Source of the DNA: Acidobacteriota bacterium
GTDB taxonomy: Bacteria > Acidobacteriota > Thermoanaerobaculia > Thermoanaerobaculales > Sulfomarinibacteraceae
Length of the DNA: 37,695 bases
Direction: 5' to 3'
Assembly: GCA_024641545.1 (NCBI GenBank)
Contig: JAHECW010000032.1
Location: forward strand, 1 to 37,695
Shown: one piece after another, positions 14,764 to 23,758 of the stretch
Layout of the letters: every line of letters starts with the position of its first letter
How positions within the stretch are numbered: the stretch's first letter is position 1
Translations under genes and position numbers: made by a program
Notes under the pieces: generated by a model
Databases searched by the model: none
What the model was told of the DNA's origin: nothing
The model's input: only the letters and a program-made list of their open reading frames with translations

Positions 14764-17487
14764 GTGGCTATGACTCGCGACCCTCTTCATGCCGGTCCTG
14801 CTTCCAGGCCGGCTGGACTTTTTCACATCAAGAGCGGTCAGATTCTCGGCGATCTCCCGCGCGGGACCGCCGAACGCGGCTACCACCTCTACCAGGAGCG
14901 GCGGGTCATCCGAATCGTCTGGACCGGCGACGGTCTCGAATCCGAGATTTCGCAACCGGTCTGCACCGTGCGCATCAGCGACACCGGAGGTCCTTTCACC
15001 GGCTGTCGCTGCACCGCGTGCGAGGATCATGAGAGCCCCTGTCCGCACGCCGTCGCCACTCTTCTCCAGTGGCTGGATGTCCGCCCCACCATGCAACGCC
15101 TGGGACCCGGCGCCGCCTGGCGGGCCAATTCCCGCCACCCGTTCATCGCCCCCGGACGGGCGACCGCGGAACGGCTCGACCTCAGCCACCTCACCGGTCA
15201 CGATCTCCGCTCGGCCCTCGAGCTCCAGCTCTCGCTGCAGAAGACCGGCGCCGCCACCGCCCGCATTTCGGGCCATGAGGTCGAGATTCACATCATCCTG
15301 CCATCCGGCGGCCGCCGGGTGGTGGTCTTCAGCGCCACCCTGCTGCCATCCGCCCTGCCGCTGCTCCGGTCGCTCCCGGGAATCAAGCTCTCCGGCGACC
15401 TCACCGGCCTCGAGCTTTCCGAGGCGCGACTCCACCCGGTCCTCATCTCATCGTGGAACGAATCAGGCATCACCCTCGAGCCCGGGTATCGACTCGGCAG
15501 CGGCAAGGTTCTCCGCGGCTCGGCCCTGGAAGGCCACATCTTCGGCCGCTGGGCGCGGATCGCGAATCACCTCTGCCGCGTGCTCGATCCGGCGACGCCG
15601 CTGGTTCCTTTCCACCGGCGCGGCAAGCAGGTTCTCAACGGTCAGGACGCCCTCCGTTTTCTCAATCTCGACCATCCCCAACTTCTGCAGCACCCGTGGT
15701 ATCTCCCCCAGGGCCAGCTCGCCGGATTCAGGCAGCCGATCGCACCCAAACCGGTCTCACTCGAGGCCACCCTGACACCCAACGGCAGAGTCCGCATCCG
15801 CCCGAGATTCAAGGCCGCGGGCTGCACCCTCGAGTGGGCTCAAAGTTACGACCTTCTCGATCAGGGATTCACCCGCATCGGCGACGCCATCGTTCGGGCG
15901 CCCGATCTCGATCTCTTCGAGGAAGCCGGTTTCAGACTGCCGAAGAGGGCGCAAGCCAACGGGCTTCTGGGCACTCGGATCGCCCTGATTCGCCTGGTTG
16001 CAGAAACCGGGCTCCCGGTCGGCGGCGATGACGGCCTCGCCTCACTCGCAGATCTGCTCCAGGGCCGCTCGGCGCCCGCGTGCCCCGACCCGCCCGGCCT
16101 GAGATCCCGGCTCCGCCCGTACCAAAGCGAGGGCGTGGCGTGGTTGTGGAACCGCTATCTCGCGGGAATCGGCGCTCTGCTCGCCGACGACATGGGACTC
16201 GGGAAAACCCACCAGGTCATGGGATTGCTCTGCCTGGTCCACGAGATCAGACGATCCGAGGGGCTCTTGGTGGTCTGTCCCCGGGGGGTGCTCGAACACT
16301 GGCACACGCTGCTCCACCGCTATGCCCCCGATCTCAAGGTCCACCTCTATCACGGGCCGGGCCGGTCCCTCGAAGGGACCGACGGCGGCGTGGTGGTCCT
16401 CACGACTTACGACATCCTCTTTCGGTCGGGGGACGAGCTTCAGGACCGGATCTGGGAAGTGGCGGTCTTCGACGAGGCCCAGCGAATCAAAAACTCACGA
16501 ACCAAGGCCGCCCGTGCGGCGCGGAGGATCCCCGCGGTCTTCCGCATCGCGCTCTCGGGCACTCCCCTCGAGAACCGCCTCACCGAGCTCTGGTCGGTGG
16601 TCGATCTGATTCTGCCCGGCTACCTCGGCTCGGAACGAGAGTTCCGGACCAAACACCGCAACCCGACCCACCATCAGCTCCACCTCCTTCGTCGCCGGCT
16701 CTCGGTCCTCACCTTGAGGCGGATCAAGGACCAGGTCCTCGCCGACCTGCCCGAGAAGGTCGAGGACATCCGCTTCTGCCGCATGGTGGGCAGACAGCGG
16801 GAGCTCTACGAAACCATCCGCGAGCTGGGTTCGCAGGAGATCGCAAGCCGGCTCCAAGATCCCACTTCCAACATCCCCTACATCCACATCTTCGCCCTCC
16901 TCACGCGGCTCAAGCAGGTCTGTGACCACCCGGTCCTCGTTGACGACAGCCTTTCGTCGAGTGCTCACTCGGGCAAGATCGATGTCCTCGATCAGATCCT
17001 CGACGAGGCCCTCGCGGGGGACTGCAGCGTGGTCGTCTTCTCGCAGTACGTCACCATGATCACCTACCTGTCGACCTATTTGGAGAAACGTCGGATCCCG
17101 CACCTCAAGCTCACGGGTTCCACCGGAGACCGTGGACGAATCGTCCGCCGATTCAATTCCGAACAGCACGAGCGCGTCCTCCTCGCGAGTCTGCTTGCCG
17201 GCGGCGTCGGAATCGATCTGACCGGGGCGTCGGTGGTCATCCACTACGACCGGTGGTGGAATCCCGCCAAGGAGAATCAGGCGACGGATCGCGTCCACCG
17301 CATCGGCCAGAAGAAGTTCGTCCAGGTCTTCAAGCTGGTGACCCGTGACACCGTGGAAGAAAGGATCGACGACCTCATCCGATCCAAACTCGAGCTCATG
17401 GAAACCGTCGTCACCCCGACCGAAGACGTCCTGCGCGCCTTCGACCGGCACGAACTCGCGAACCTCCTGGGAATCAAGGTCAATTGA
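14764..17487 (+). CDS. SNF2-family helicase with SWIM zinc finger
   Basis: 907 residues from GTG 14764. ATG 14770, eight bases after a TATGAT hexamer and without Shine-Dalgarno, is an equally good start (905 aa). The SWIM finger CRCTACEDHESPCPH (C81, C83, C93, H95) is followed by a long middle region, then the SNF2 motor: motif I ADDMGLGKT (about 475), DEAQ box VFDEAQRIKN (about 570), SGTPLENRLTELWS, and helicase-C VVFSQYVTMI, LASLLAGGVGIDLTGA, DRVHRIGQ (about 840). Bacterial SWIM-SNF2 proteins (HepA/RapA-like DEAD/DEAH) are ATP-driven DNA translocases that remodel protein-DNA complexes; precise partners are unknown. No restriction or defence gene adjoins it. Confidence 0.92.
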   Translation: MAMTRDPLHAGPASRPAGLFHIKSGQILGDLPRGTAERGYHLYQERRVIRIVWTGDGLESEISQPVCTVRISDTGGPFTGCRCTACEDHESPCPHAVATLLQWLDVRPTMQRLGPGAAWRANSRHPFIAPGRATAERLDLSHLTGHDLRSALELQLSLQKTGAATARISGHEVEIHIILPSGGRRVVVFSATLLPSALPLLRSLPGIKLSGDLTGLELSEARLHPVLISSWNESGITLEPGYRLGSGKVLRGSALEGHIFGRWARIANHLCRVLDPATPLVPFHRRGKQVLNGQDALRFLNLDHPQLLQHPWYLPQGQLAGFRQPIAPKPVSLEATLTPNGRVRIRPRFKAAGCTLEWAQSYDLLDQGFTRIGDAIVRAPDLDLFEEAGFRLPKRAQANGLLGTRIALIRLVAETGLPVGGDDGLASLADLLQGRSAPACPDPPGLRSRLRPYQSEGVAWLWNRYLAGIGALLADDMGLGKTHQVMGLLCLVHEIRRSEGLLVVCPRGVLEHWHTLLHRYAPDLKVHLYHGPGRSLEGTDGGVVVLTTYDILFRSGDELQDRIWEVAVFDEAQRIKNSRTKAARAARRIPAVFRIALSGTPLENRLTELWSVVDLILPGYLGSEREFRTKHRNPTHHQLHLLRRRLSVLTLRRIKDQVLADLPEKVEDIRFCRMVGRQRELYETIRELGSQEIASRLQDPTSNIPYIHIFALLTRLKQVCDHPVLVDDSLSSSAHSGKIDVLDQILDEALAGDCSVVVFSQYVTMITYLSTYLEKRRIPHLKLTGSTGDRGRIVRRFNSEQHERVLLASLLAGGVGIDLTGASVVIHYDRWWNPAKENQATDRVHRIGQKKFVQVFKLVTRDTVEERIDDLIRSKLELMETVVTPTEDVLRAFDRHELANLLGIKVN

Positions 17488-17559
17488 CGACCCATCGCCG
17501 TCGACCGGATCGAACTCGGCACTCCTGTTGTGGTAGGGTGCGAGAAATGGTGGACACAC

Positions 17560-17760
17560 ATGACCCCCGACTATCTCATCTGTCTTGAATGCGAGAGCCC
17601 GGTCTACATTTTCGAGTGGAAGGACGGCGTCGTCAGGGAAGCGATCTGCGAGCTCTGCGGCAACGACGACGTCAGCCAGTTCGCCACCGAAGACGAGTAT
17701 GAAGACCTCTCCATGGACCGTCGTTTCGATCGCAGCTCGCCGCCCGCCTCCGACGAGTAG
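17560..17760 (+). CDS. Small zinc-ribbon-like protein
   Basis: 66 residues from ATG 17560. Two CxxC pairs (CLECESP and CELCGND) about 27 residues apart suggest a zinc ribbon, and the acidic tail (TEDEYEDLSMD) is unstructured-looking. No family recognised. The start is uncertain: the track begins at GTG 17530, and a TGGTAGGGT extended -10-like sequence just upstream would place the transcript start near 17546, favouring the ATG. It lies 72 nt after the SNF2 gene and 11 nt before the GH57 gene, so it may be cotranscribed with the latter. Confidence 0.6.
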   Translation: MTPDYLICLECESPVYIFEWKDGVVREAICELCGNDDVSQFATEDEYEDLSMDRRFDRSSPPASDE

Positions 17761-17771
17761 CCCATCCCCGA

Positions 17772-19784
17772 ATGGCGAAGCTGAGCTTTCTCTGGCACCT
17801 GCACCAACCGTCGTATCGCACTGCGGACGGGATATCGCACGCACCTTGGGCGGCCATCCACTCCGGCGGCGCCTACCGCACCCTCGTCTCCGCCATCATC
17901 GAAGCTGAGGGTCGCGGACAGGTCGTCAACATTGTCCCGACCCTCCTCGAACAGCTCATCGCCTATCGCGACGGTGCGGTCCAGGACCCCGTCATCGATG
18001 CCCTCGCGACCCCGGCCGGGGACCTCGCCGACGATCAGCGCGAGCTTCTGGTTTCCTGGTGCTTCCACGTCACGGCACGGCAACTGAAGCGATACCCGCG
18101 GTTGGCCGAGCTCGCCCGCCGCCGCGAGGTCTCCGAAGACCGACCACGTCCATCGTCGGCATTCGGCCCGGGCGACCTTCGCGACCTGCAGGTGCTCTTC
18201 GTGATCGCCCAGGCGGGTGAGCAGGCATGGCGGGACGAACGACTCAAGGGGCTGGTGTCGCGCGGGCGCGGATTTTCACCGATGGACCACGAGGCGGTGA
18301 TTTCCTGGCTCAAGGCTCAGCCGGGTGAACTCATCGAGCTCTGGCGCCGGCTGGCCCGCCTCCCCGGTGTCGAGATCTCGACCAGCCCGTACGCGCACCC
18401 CATCATGCCGTTGCTCGCCGACACGGGTATCGTCGTCGACAGCTGGGCGCCCCACCCGGCCCCGGAGGTCCCTCGCTTCAAGTATCCCGAGGACGCCGTC
18501 TGGCAACTCGAAGAGGGGCTGGCGTTGATGCGGTCCGCCGGACTCCCCGCCCGCGGATGCTGGCCGCCCGAGGGCTCGGTCTCCACCCAGGCGTTGGCGA
18601 TCTACGCCGATGCCGGTATCGAGTGGCTGGTCACCGACGAGGGCATCCTCGAAAAGAGTCTCGGCACGCCCCTCCGCACCGCAGATTCGGCGCGGCCCGA
18701 ACTCTACCGACCCTGGCGGCTCCAGGAGTCGGGCACGGTGCTCTTTTTCCGCGATCGCGCCCTGTCCGACGCCATCGGCTTTCGATACGGAAACTGGGAC
18801 GACGAGGCTCGCGCCGCCCGTTCGCTGGTCGACGACCTCACCAACCTCGGCCGGAAACTCCCCGAGGACGCCACCATCGTCCTCGCCCTCGACGGGGAAA
18901 ATGCCTGGCTCCACTATCCGGAGGGTGGAGGCCGCTTCCTCCGCGCGCTCATGGGAGCACTTTCGCAAACCGGCGACGGACTCCGACCGGACACGCTCAC
19001 GAGGATGGCTGCAACCTCGAAACCCGGAGTCCTGGACACCCTCCACCCTGGCTCGTGGATCAACGGGGTCTTCGCCACCTGGATCGGGCACCCGGAAAAA
19101 TCGGCGGCCTGGAAGCTGTTGGCGGACGTTCGCGGCGCCCTCGAACGCTCCGCCACGCCCCATCCGCCTTCGCTCCTGGCGGCCGAGGCTTCGGACTGGT
19201 TCTGGTGGCTCGGCGACGACAACCCCACCGAGCTCGCGCCGCTCTACGATACGATCTTTCGCCGCCACCTGGCGGATGCGTGCAGCCAGGCCGGCATCGA
19301 ACCGCCACGAGCGATCGACCAACCGCTCAAGACCGTCGTCAGACGAGTTCCGGTCCCGGTCGCGACCCGGTGGAACCCGCCCCATCTCGACGGCCGGATC
19401 ACGTCCTATTTCGAGTGGTGCCTCTCCACCCGGATCGAGACCAAAGGCGACCACCCGATCCGGAGACTCTCCTTCTGGGGCGGCAAAGACCGGCTCCACC
19501 TGCTCATCGAAGGCATCCGAGCCATGGACGAGGTCGTCGCCGGCTACGCGCTGAATATCCAATTCGAACCCGAGAGCGGTCCGCCCACGGCCGTCATCAT
19601 CGACGGCACCGGCTGTCACGGATGCGGCGCCGACTGCGCGCTCGGACGGGTGGTCGAGCTTTCGCTGCCATGGGACAGCCGCCGGCCCGCCCGCCTCGAG
19701 GTCCGCAGCGGCGAGCGAAGCGCGTTGGACGGAGCCGTTCTCCTCCTCGAGCCCACCTCCGTGGATGAAGCGCCCGATGAATGA
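17772..19784 (+). CDS. Glycoside hydrolase family 57 protein
   Basis: 670 residues with the GH57 motifs in order: motif 1 FLWHLHQP (about 6-13), motif 2 SPYAHPIMPLL, motif 3 GCWPPEGSVS with the nucleophile Glu near 267, motif 4 FFRDRALSDAIGF with the acid/base Asp near 328, and motif 5 ALDGENAW near 374. GH57 enzymes act on alpha-glucans (alpha-amylase, 4-alpha-glucanotransferase, branching enzyme, amylopullulanase) with retention. Specificity cannot be decided by eye. There is no signal peptide, so it is probably cytoplasmic and works on glycogen or maltodextrin. The C-terminal about 150 residues are beta-rich with a Cys cluster (GCHGCGADC). A GalT-like gene starts 13 nt downstream, suggesting one operon. 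Confidence 0.9.
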   Translation: MAKLSFLWHLHQPSYRTADGISHAPWAAIHSGGAYRTLVSAIIEAEGRGQVVNIVPTLLEQLIAYRDGAVQDPVIDALATPAGDLADDQRELLVSWCFHVTARQLKRYPRLAELARRREVSEDRPRPSSAFGPGDLRDLQVLFVIAQAGEQAWRDERLKGLVSRGRGFSPMDHEAVISWLKAQPGELIELWRRLARLPGVEISTSPYAHPIMPLLADTGIVVDSWAPHPAPEVPRFKYPEDAVWQLEEGLALMRSAGLPARGCWPPEGSVSTQALAIYADAGIEWLVTDEGILEKSLGTPLRTADSARPELYRPWRLQESGTVLFFRDRALSDAIGFRYGNWDDEARAARSLVDDLTNLGRKLPEDATIVLALDGENAWLHYPEGGGRFLRALMGALSQTGDGLRPDTLTRMAATSKPGVLDTLHPGSWINGVFATWIGHPEKSAAWKLLADVRGALERSATPHPPSLLAAEASDWFWWLGDDNPTELAPLYDTIFRRHLADACSQAGIEPPRAIDQPLKTVVRRVPVPVATRWNPPHLDGRITSYFEWCLSTRIETKGDHPIRRLSFWGGKDRLHLLIEGIRAMDEVVAGYALNIQFEPESGPPTAVIIDGTGCHGCGADCALGRVVELSLPWDSRRPARLEVRSGERSALDGAVLLLEPTSVDEAPDE

Positions 19785-19797
19785 CGAGGAGTGAGTC

Positions 19798-20874
19798 ATG
19801 TCCGAACTCCGCTACTGCCCGATCAAGAATCGCTGGGCCATCATCGCCCCCGAACGACGGCTCCGACCACTCGAGTTTCTGGTCCCCGAACAATCGGGAA
19901 TGCCTCCTTCTCCGGAGGTCGATCCTTTCGCCCCCGGGAACGAAGACCAGACCACGCCCGAGATCTTTTCGCTCCCGGCTCTCGACACCGCCACCGGCGC
20001 TCGCTGGCAGGTGAGGGTTTTTGCCAACAGGTTTCCCGCCCTCAGAGTCGAGGGCGAGGTGATCCGCGAGGGCGTCGGACTCAACGACTGCGTCAGCGGG
20101 GTCGGCGCCCACGAGGTGATCGTGGAGTGCCCCGAATCGGCCCGCGAGATGGCGGATTTCACCGTCGACGAGCTGCTCCAGGTTCTCAAAGCGTGGCGCG
20201 CGCGGATCGTCGATCTCCGGCGGGACACCCGGCTGCGCTATGTGCTGATCTTCAAGAACCAGGGAACCGAGGCCGGCGCCTCGGTGGCCCATGCCCACTC
20301 CCAGCTCATCGCCACCCCGATCATCCCCTCCGTCGTCGCCCAGGAACTCAAGTCGGCACGCGAGCATTTCACCAGCAAAGAACGCTGCCTTTTCTGCGAT
20401 CTCGTCCATCAGGAGCTCGAGCTCGGCGACCGGGTCGCCATCGAGACCGACACCTTTGTTGCACTGACTCCCTACGCATCCGCGCTTCCATTCGAAACCT
20501 GGATCCTGCCGCGGCGTCACGGTCATGATTTCGCGACCGCCGACGACACCGAACTCCGGGGCTTGGCGGTGATCCTCCGCGATCTCCTCCGGCGGATCCG
20601 GCTGCTGCTCGAGGATCCCCCGTACAATCTCGTGCTCCACACCGCGCCGAGCCCCCACCCCAGGCGGGGCCATCCGGACGACTGGTCGACCATCGAGCAC
20701 GACTTTCATTGGCACCTGGAGATGGTCCCGCGGATCAGTCGGCGGGCCGGGTTCGAATGGGGCTCCGGCTACACCATCAACCCGACCGCCCCGGAGGAGG
20801 CCGCCCGCCATCTGCAGGAAGCCGATCCGGACGGGATGGCCGGTACGACCCAGCGCCGGCGCTCAACCGATTGA
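19798..20874 (+). CDS. galT: GalT-like hexose-1-phosphate nucleotidyltransferase
   Basis: 358 residues from ATG 19798, preceded by GAGGAGTGAGTC. The HIT-superfamily GalT layout is clear: YCPIKNRWAIIAPER at the N-terminus, FANRFPAL, GAHEVIVECPE and the active-site VAHAHSQLIATPIIP (H164-x-H166), where one His forms the uridylyl intermediate. A CLFCDLVHQE pair and the N-terminal Cys may bind metal. The family transfers UMP between UDP-glucose and hexose-1-phosphates, but close relatives act as ADP-glucose/sulfate adenylyltransferases, so the substrate is an inference. Cotranscription with the GH57 gene fits processing of glucose-1-phosphate from glycogen. Confidence 0.85.
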   Translation: MSELRYCPIKNRWAIIAPERRLRPLEFLVPEQSGMPPSPEVDPFAPGNEDQTTPEIFSLPALDTATGARWQVRVFANRFPALRVEGEVIREGVGLNDCVSGVGAHEVIVECPESAREMADFTVDELLQVLKAWRARIVDLRRDTRLRYVLIFKNQGTEAGASVAHAHSQLIATPIIPSVVAQELKSAREHFTSKERCLFCDLVHQELELGDRVAIETDTFVALTPYASALPFETWILPRRHGHDFATADDTELRGLAVILRDLLRRIRLLLEDPPYNLVLHTAPSPHPRRGHPDDWSTIEHDFHWHLEMVPRISRRAGFEWGSGYTINPTAPEEAARHLQEADPDGMAGTTQRRRSTD

Positions 20875-20925
20875 CGGGTTGCGTCGGCGCATCGTTTCCT
20901 GGCCACGCTCGAGTCTCGTTTCAGC

Positions 20926-21582
20926 TCATTCGTCCGCGATCTTCTTGAGCAGCGCCCGGACCGGCGCCGCATCGATCCCGCGCAGCGGCATGGGAAGGGC
21001 CACCAGCGTGTAGCAGCCGGCCTCGACACCTTCGAGGTTCAGACCTTCAATCCAGGTCATCCCACGCCGAGCCAAGACCTGGTGAGCCTCGAGGTCGGTT
21101 GACGAAAAGGAATCCACCGACGGGGTGTCGATGCCCAGGGTGGAGACCCCGTGATCGGCGAGCCAGTTCACCAGTTCGGCGGAGGTCGCCGAAAAACCGT
21201 CGACGATCGGCGAGCCGACCGGCTGGCTGTCCGTCCGGAGGAGGATCCTGGGATGCCGCGGGACCCAACCCAACGGGAGATCCCGGCAGCCCGCCGCGCC
21301 GCATCCGGCGGGCAACCGCACGACCTCTGCCGGCCCGAGGAGCCGCCCGAGGGGAATCTCATGGACCGCGGTTCCGGTCGGGCAGAGATGGAGGGGAGCA
21401 TCGACATGGGTGCCCACGTGGCAGGTCGTGGCGATGGCCGAGATCATGAGATCGCCGATCTTCCGCTGCTGCAACTCGAAGCTTCGATCCCCCGGCCAGA
21501 CCGGAGTTCCTGGGCCGAGCGGGCGGCTGATGTCGATCCAGCCGTCACCGAAGCTCGCGCGGTCAGGACTCCTCGGGATCAT
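20926..21582 (-). CDS. Cyclase family protein (KynB-like metal hydrolase)
   Basis: 218 residues. The metal-binding signature HVGTHVDAPLH (H55, H59, D61, H65) and later GIDTPSVDSF define the cyclase/kynurenine formamidase family (PF04199-type). KynB hydrolyses N-formylkynurenine; other members are isatin hydrolases or of unknown function. Length fits KynB (about 210). The ATG at 21582 lies inside the receiver gene, overlapping it by 20 nt, which suggests translational coupling. No other tryptophan-catabolism gene is in the window, so the substrate is open. Confidence 0.82.
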   Translation of the reverse strand: MIPRSPDRASFGDGWIDISRPLGPGTPVWPGDRSFELQQRKIGDLMISAIATTCHVGTHVDAPLHLCPTGTAVHEIPLGRLLGPAEVVRLPAGCGAAGCRDLPLGWVPRHPRILLRTDSQPVGSPIVDGFSATSAELVNWLADHGVSTLGIDTPSVDSFSSTDLEAHQVLARRGMTWIEGLNLEGVEAGCYTLVALPMPLRGIDAAPVRALLKKIADE

Positions 21583-21994
21583 CTTCGAAGGCCTGGACGG
21601 TGTCGATATGTTGCCGGACCAGCTTCACCAACTCGCGCTGGTCGGCGATCGGCTTTGCGACATAGTCGTTGGCGCCGGACGAAAACAACAGACGTTCCCG
21701 ATCGCCCTTCATCGCATGCGCCGTGAGCAGGATCACGGGCAGCCCGACGCCACCGGCGAGCGATCGGATCCGGCGCGTCAACTCGACCCCGTCGACCTTG
21801 TCACCGCCCACCCGCGTGTTCTTCAGGGAGACATCCATCAACGCGGCGCTGATGGGCCGTGATGTCACGATCTCGAGAATCTCGTCGCCGTCGTCGCTTC
21901 GGATCACGTCGAAACCGCCCAGGCGGGTGAGAATCGTCTCCACCAGCAGGGCGTTGGCAGGGTCATCCTCGACCACGAGCACCGTGTCCGCCAT
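21563..21994 (-). CDS. Stand-alone response-regulator receiver protein
   Basis: 143 residues, a single CheY-like domain with no output domain. Acidic pocket E9-D10-D11, phospho-acceptor D54 (LMDVSL), switch Thr T91 (LLTAHAM) and Lys K114 (AKPI) are all present, so it should be phosphorylatable. A loop (KNTRVGGDKVDG, 58-69) is longer than in CheY. GGAGGG lies 8 nt upstream of the ATG. The cognate kinase is not in the window. It overlaps the cyclase gene and is preceded by the PolX-like gene on the other side. Confidence 0.9.
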   Translation of the reverse strand: MADTVLVVEDDPANALLVETILTRLGGFDVIRSDDGDEILEIVTSRPISAALMDVSLKNTRVGGDKVDGVELTRRIRSLAGGVGLPVILLTAHAMKGDRERLLFSSGANDYVAKPIADQRELVKLVRQHIDTVQAFEDDPEES

Positions 21995-22031
21995 TTCTCA
22001 GCCCTCCGAGCACCTCTAAAGGTACCACGCG

Positions 22032-23678
22032 TCAGCGATCGACAAACCCGTCGATGTCGTCACAGTTCACGATATCGGCCGGGGTGGCGCCTGCCCTTCG
22101 GGCCACGGCGGCGCCCCAGCGAACGTGATCCAGACCCTCGACGGAGTGAGCGTCCGGGTTGATGACGAGCTTGACCCCCCTGTCCAACGCCCGCCTCGCC
22201 CACCACCAATCGAGATCGAGTCGATAGGGGCTGGCGTTGATCTCCACCGCAACTCCGTTTTCGGCACAGCCATCGAGCACCCGCTCGAGATCCACCGCAT
22301 ATCCCGGCCGCGCCAGAAGAAGCCGTCCCGTCGGGTGGCCGAGAACCCGACACGCCGGATGGCGCACCGCCGCCAGGATGCGATCGGTCTGGGCATCTTC
22401 GGTCAAGCGGAACGACGAGTGGACCGAAGCCACCACATAGTCGAGACCCGACTCGCATCCGTCCGGGATGTCGAGCCGACCGTCGGCCAGGATGTCCGCC
22501 TCCAACCCCTTGACGATCCTCACCCCCGGGTTCGCCGCGTTCCAGGCGTCGGCTCTCGCCCACTGTTCGCGCAACCTGGCCCCGTCGACGCCATTGGCAT
22601 AAAACGCCGCCGGCGAGTGATCGGCGACGCCGAAGAACGACCATCCCCGGTCCCCAGCCGCCCGAGCCATCTCCTCCAACGAAGCGGCGCCGTCCGAATC
22701 GGTGGTGTGATTGTGCAGGACCCCCCGAAGATCGGCGAGCTCGAGGAGCTCGGGCATGACGCCGCGGTCCGCCGCATCCAACCATCGCGTTTCCTCCCTC
22801 AGCTCGGGCGGAATCCAGTCGAGATCGAGCCCCGCGAAAACGGCCGCCTCATCTTCGCCGGCGAGGACCGCTCCTCCCCGAGCCGACAGCGCCTCGGTAA
22901 ACGCATCGCTCCCGGTGGCCCGAATCAACGCCGCTCCCGCAGCGCCCGGCGTCGAGAACCACAGCCGCACCGGAAGGCCGCCGGGGGACCGGCACAGCCA
23001 AACGTCGTCCTCGACCTTCTCGGCCTCGCCCAGTGATGCGGCCACCCGACCGGCCTCGCCGACCGCACCCACCATCACGACGAACGCGAGTTCTCCGATG
23101 GTCTCGCAGCAGCGCCGGACCTCGCCGGCAATCGTGACGGCGAGCACCCCGGACAACCCGGCGAGATCCTCACGGGTGGTCTCCGCCGCCATCCAACCCT
23201 CGTCCAGAAGCCGTCGTTGACCGGCGCGAGTACGGAAGATCACCGCATCGAGCACCGCGGCCTGGCTCGCGGGCCCAAAGCCCTTGAGATCGACGAGCCG
23301 GTTCTCCCGGCACGCGTATTCGAGTTCGCCCAGAGTCTCCACCCCGAGGTCCCGCCACAGCGTTCGCACCTTCTTCGGCCCGAGACCGCGCAGTTCCATG
23401 ATCTCGCGAACTCCAGCCGGAACCCGCTCCTCGGCTTCAACCAGAGCCCGCGGCCGCCGGCCGGCCGCGAGGTCCTCGAGGACAGCCGCCGTGCCCTTTC
23501 CGACACCCTTGAGATCGAGGATCCTTCCTGAGTTGAAAATCTCGTCGAGGTCGCCGCCGGCCGTTTCCACAGCCCGAGAAGCGCCCTCGAACGCCCGGAC
23601 GCGGTGTGGATTCTCGCCCGCGACTTCAAGCAGGCGACCGATCTCCCTGAGTGTTCTGGCGGCGGATTTCTGATCCAT
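22032..23678 (-). CDS. polX: PolX-like protein: HhH + degenerate polymerase core + PHP phosphoesterase
   Basis: 548 residues from ATG 23678, with GGAGGGATCC upstream; the longer track start is not needed. Order: N-terminal helical 8-kDa-like domain and helix-hairpin-helix motifs (LKGVGKGTAAVLEDL, LRGLGPKKVRTL, LKGFGPASQAAVL; about 50-145), a nucleotidyltransferase-like region (about 178-300), and a PHP domain (318-548) with HNHTTDSDG (322-330), VADHSP, ASVHSSF, LGHPTGR and INPDAHS. PHP metal ligands look complete, so 3'-5' exonuclease or phosphoesterase activity is likely. The polymerase metal-binding aspartates look lost: the usual DxD is ExA (GELAFV, 195-200) and the third Asp region reads PVRLWF. 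So DNA synthesis is doubtful. Confidence 0.87.
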   Translation of the reverse strand: MDQKSAARTLREIGRLLEVAGENPHRVRAFEGASRAVETAGGDLDEIFNSGRILDLKGVGKGTAAVLEDLAAGRRPRALVEAEERVPAGVREIMELRGLGPKKVRTLWRDLGVETLGELEYACRENRLVDLKGFGPASQAAVLDAVIFRTRAGQRRLLDEGWMAAETTREDLAGLSGVLAVTIAGEVRRCCETIGELAFVVMVGAVGEAGRVAASLGEAEKVEDDVWLCRSPGGLPVRLWFSTPGAAGAALIRATGSDAFTEALSARGGAVLAGEDEAAVFAGLDLDWIPPELREETRWLDAADRGVMPELLELADLRGVLHNHTTDSDGAASLEEMARAAGDRGWSFFGVADHSPAAFYANGVDGARLREQWARADAWNAANPGVRIVKGLEADILADGRLDIPDGCESGLDYVVASVHSSFRLTEDAQTDRILAAVRHPACRVLGHPTGRLLLARPGYAVDLERVLDGCAENGVAVEINASPYRLDLDWWWARRALDRGVKLVINPDAHSVEGLDHVRWGAAVARRAGATPADIVNCDDIDGFVDR

Positions 23679-23740
23679 GTCGGATCCCTCCCGAGAGCTG
23701 CGCGAAGGCAAAAAGCGGGCGCTCATCTCTCTCGTCATGA

Positions 23741-23746
23741 TATATT
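23741..23746 (+). promoter_or_regulatory. Possible -10 box of the HD-GYP operon
   Basis: TATATT, 12 nt before ATG 23759, in the 80-nt gap between divergent genes. No Shine-Dalgarno lies between, so a very short leader is possible. No -35 seen. Confidence 0.3.
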
Positions 23747-23758
23747 TCTCTCGATTCG

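Noticed and set aside
17547-17588. Mini-ORF MVDTHDPRLSHLS preceding the zinc-ribbon gene
   Set aside because: ATG 17547 is 8 nt after a -10-like hexamer, but the 13-codon peptide has no sign of selection and the overlapping frame holds two CxxC pairs.
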